The position numbers were made by a program, and so were the translations under genes. A model generated the notes under the pieces. It ran no database searches. It saw only the letters and a list, made by a program, of their open reading frames with translations, and was not told the origin of the DNA. Shown here piece by piece: positions 63,399 through 64,000 of a stretch of 64,000 nucleotides of DNA; position 1 is the first letter of the stretch; each line of letters opens with the position of its first letter. The stretch spans positions 186,001-250,000 of the forward strand of contig NZ_JAMJWD020000004.1 in assembly GCF_023554255.2 (NCBI RefSeq). The letters are read 5' to 3'. Source of the stretch: Phyllobacterium sp. 21LDTY02-6 (lineage in GTDB: Bacteria > Pseudomonadota > Alphaproteobacteria > Rhizobiales > Rhizobiaceae).

Positions 63399-64000
63399 AT
63401 GTCTTCCATTGCAGCGCCGGGCGCGGCCACTTCGGCCCGCCATAACGGCCTTTCAATCGCCATTCTCGCGGTGGCGGCCTTCGTTATCGTCACCACTGAA
63501 TACCTCATGGTCGGATTGCTGCCGGCTCTGGCGCGCGACCTCGAAATTTCGATCTCGGCGGCGGGCCAGCTCGTCACCCTGTTTGCCTTCACAGTCATGT
63601 TGTTCGGCCCGGCGCTGACCGCACTGCTGTCGCATCTCGAACGCAAACGCCTGTTCATCGCCATACTTCTCGTCTTTGCCGCCTCGAACGTCCTCGCCGC
63701 CATCGCCCCCAACATCTGGGTGCTCGCCGTCGCCCGCTTCATTCCGGCGCTGGCGCTGCCGGTGTTCTGGGGCACGGCCAGCGAGACGGCCGGTCAGATC
63801 GTCGGGGAGCAGCGGGCCGGTCGCGCTGTTTCCCAGGTATATCTCGGCATCTCCGCCGCCCTGCTGTTCGGCATCCCGCTCGGCACATTGGCATCGGACG
63901 CCATCGGCTGGCGGGGCACCTTCTGGGTGCTGGCCGCCCTGTCGCTTGCGATGGCGCTGGCCCTGACGATCTTCATGCCGACCGTGGCCATGCCGCGGCG
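63399..64000 (+). CDS. MFS transporter, N-terminal part (cut by window end)
   Basis: The first 200 codons are present, from ATG 63399 with CAGGAG 8 bases upstream. Membrane helices follow, with LSIAILAVAAFVIVTTEYLMVGLLPALARDLEISISAAGQLVTLFAFTVMLFGP at the start; the TTEYxxxGLLP pattern is typical of the AraJ/YdhP drug or sugar efflux group (DHA1). It is probably regulated by the divergent LysR gene. The C-terminal half is outside the window. Confidence 0.88.
   Translation, partial: MSSIAAPGAATSARHNGLSIAILAVAAFVIVTTEYLMVGLLPALARDLEISISAAGQLVTLFAFTVMLFGPALTALLSHLERKRLFIAILLVFAASNVLAAIAPNIWVLAVARFIPALALPVFWGTASETAGQIVGEQRAGRAVSQVYLGISAALLFGIPLGTLASDAIGWRGTFWVLAALSLAMALALTIFMPTVAMPR

Overview
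The window is chromosomal DNA from an alphaproteobacterium of the order Hyphomicrobiales (Rhizobiales), close to the Brucella/Mesorhizobium/Phyllobacterium/Rhizobium group. This rests on gene order and protein family: the split ATP synthase Fo operon atpI-atpB-atpE-b'-b beside rnhB, the glyQ-glyS / polyprenyl synthase / DUF2007 / methyltransferase / S49 peptidase neighbourhood, a BacA peptide transporter, and an EryA/EryB/EryC/EryD erythritol locus. GC content is high, so most long antisense frames are shadows. No tRNA, rRNA, phage, transposase or CRISPR array was seen. Genus cannot be fixed from sequence alone.

Layout. (1) 1-3243: a LacI-type repressor, cut by the window edge, is divergent from a three-gene tetronate (C4 sugar acid) operon ltnD-otnI-otnK, with two near-identical LacI-type palindromes between them. 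(2) 3244-5663: palindromes, an exported GH25-type muramidase and a repeat-rich stretch with copy 1 of a 376-bp dispersed element. (3) 5664-24288: housekeeping genes purD, ubiA, a D-2-hydroxyacid dehydrogenase-type FAD oxidase, Sua5, glyS, glyQ, a TPR protein, polyprenyl diphosphate synthase, a TrmN6-like methyltransferase, an S49 peptidase, ispE, moaB, a radical SAM protein and rnhB. (4) 24289-27647: a REP-like array, then the Fo operon on the minus strand. (5) 27881-34944: sulfate permease, SleB-like hydrolase, der, a YfgM-like TPR protein, NnrU and a polysaccharide-deacetylase-like exported protein. (6) 34991-40226: dhaL-dhaK, ribH2 behind an FMN riboswitch, an MFS transporter and bacA. (7) 40227-40959: copy 2 of the 376-bp element. 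(8) 40960-57929: one large minus-strand polyol operon. (9) 58017-64000: old yellow enzyme with a divergent LysR gene, a PhnA-like protein, two envelope proteins, and a LysR gene divergent from an MFS transporter cut by the window end.

The polyol operon reads, in transcription order: eryD (SorC-type regulator) - binding protein - two permeases - two ATPases - eryA (kinase) - 2-hydroxyacid dehydrogenase - FucA-like aldolase - eryB (GlpD-like dehydrogenase) - second class II aldolase - second FGGY kinase - HAD-IIA phosphatase - eryC - eryH (TpiA2) - eryI (RpiB2). Many neighbours overlap by 1-4 bases. EryA, EryB, EryC, EryH and EryI form the known route erythritol -> L-erythritol-4-P -> L-3-tetrulose-4-P -> D-3-tetrulose-4-P -> D-erythrulose-4-P -> D-erythrose-4-P. 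The extra aldolases, kinase, phosphatase and dehydrogenase suggest that other polyols, such as pentitols, enter the same operon.

With the tetronate operon and the DhaK/DhaL pair, the window is rich in C3/C4 polyol and sugar-acid metabolism. The less ordinary observations are the degenerate, asymmetric ATPase pair of the polyol importer, the 376-bp structured repeat, a mirror-image REP array with about 21-bp pitch, and a strong hairpin just after atpE.
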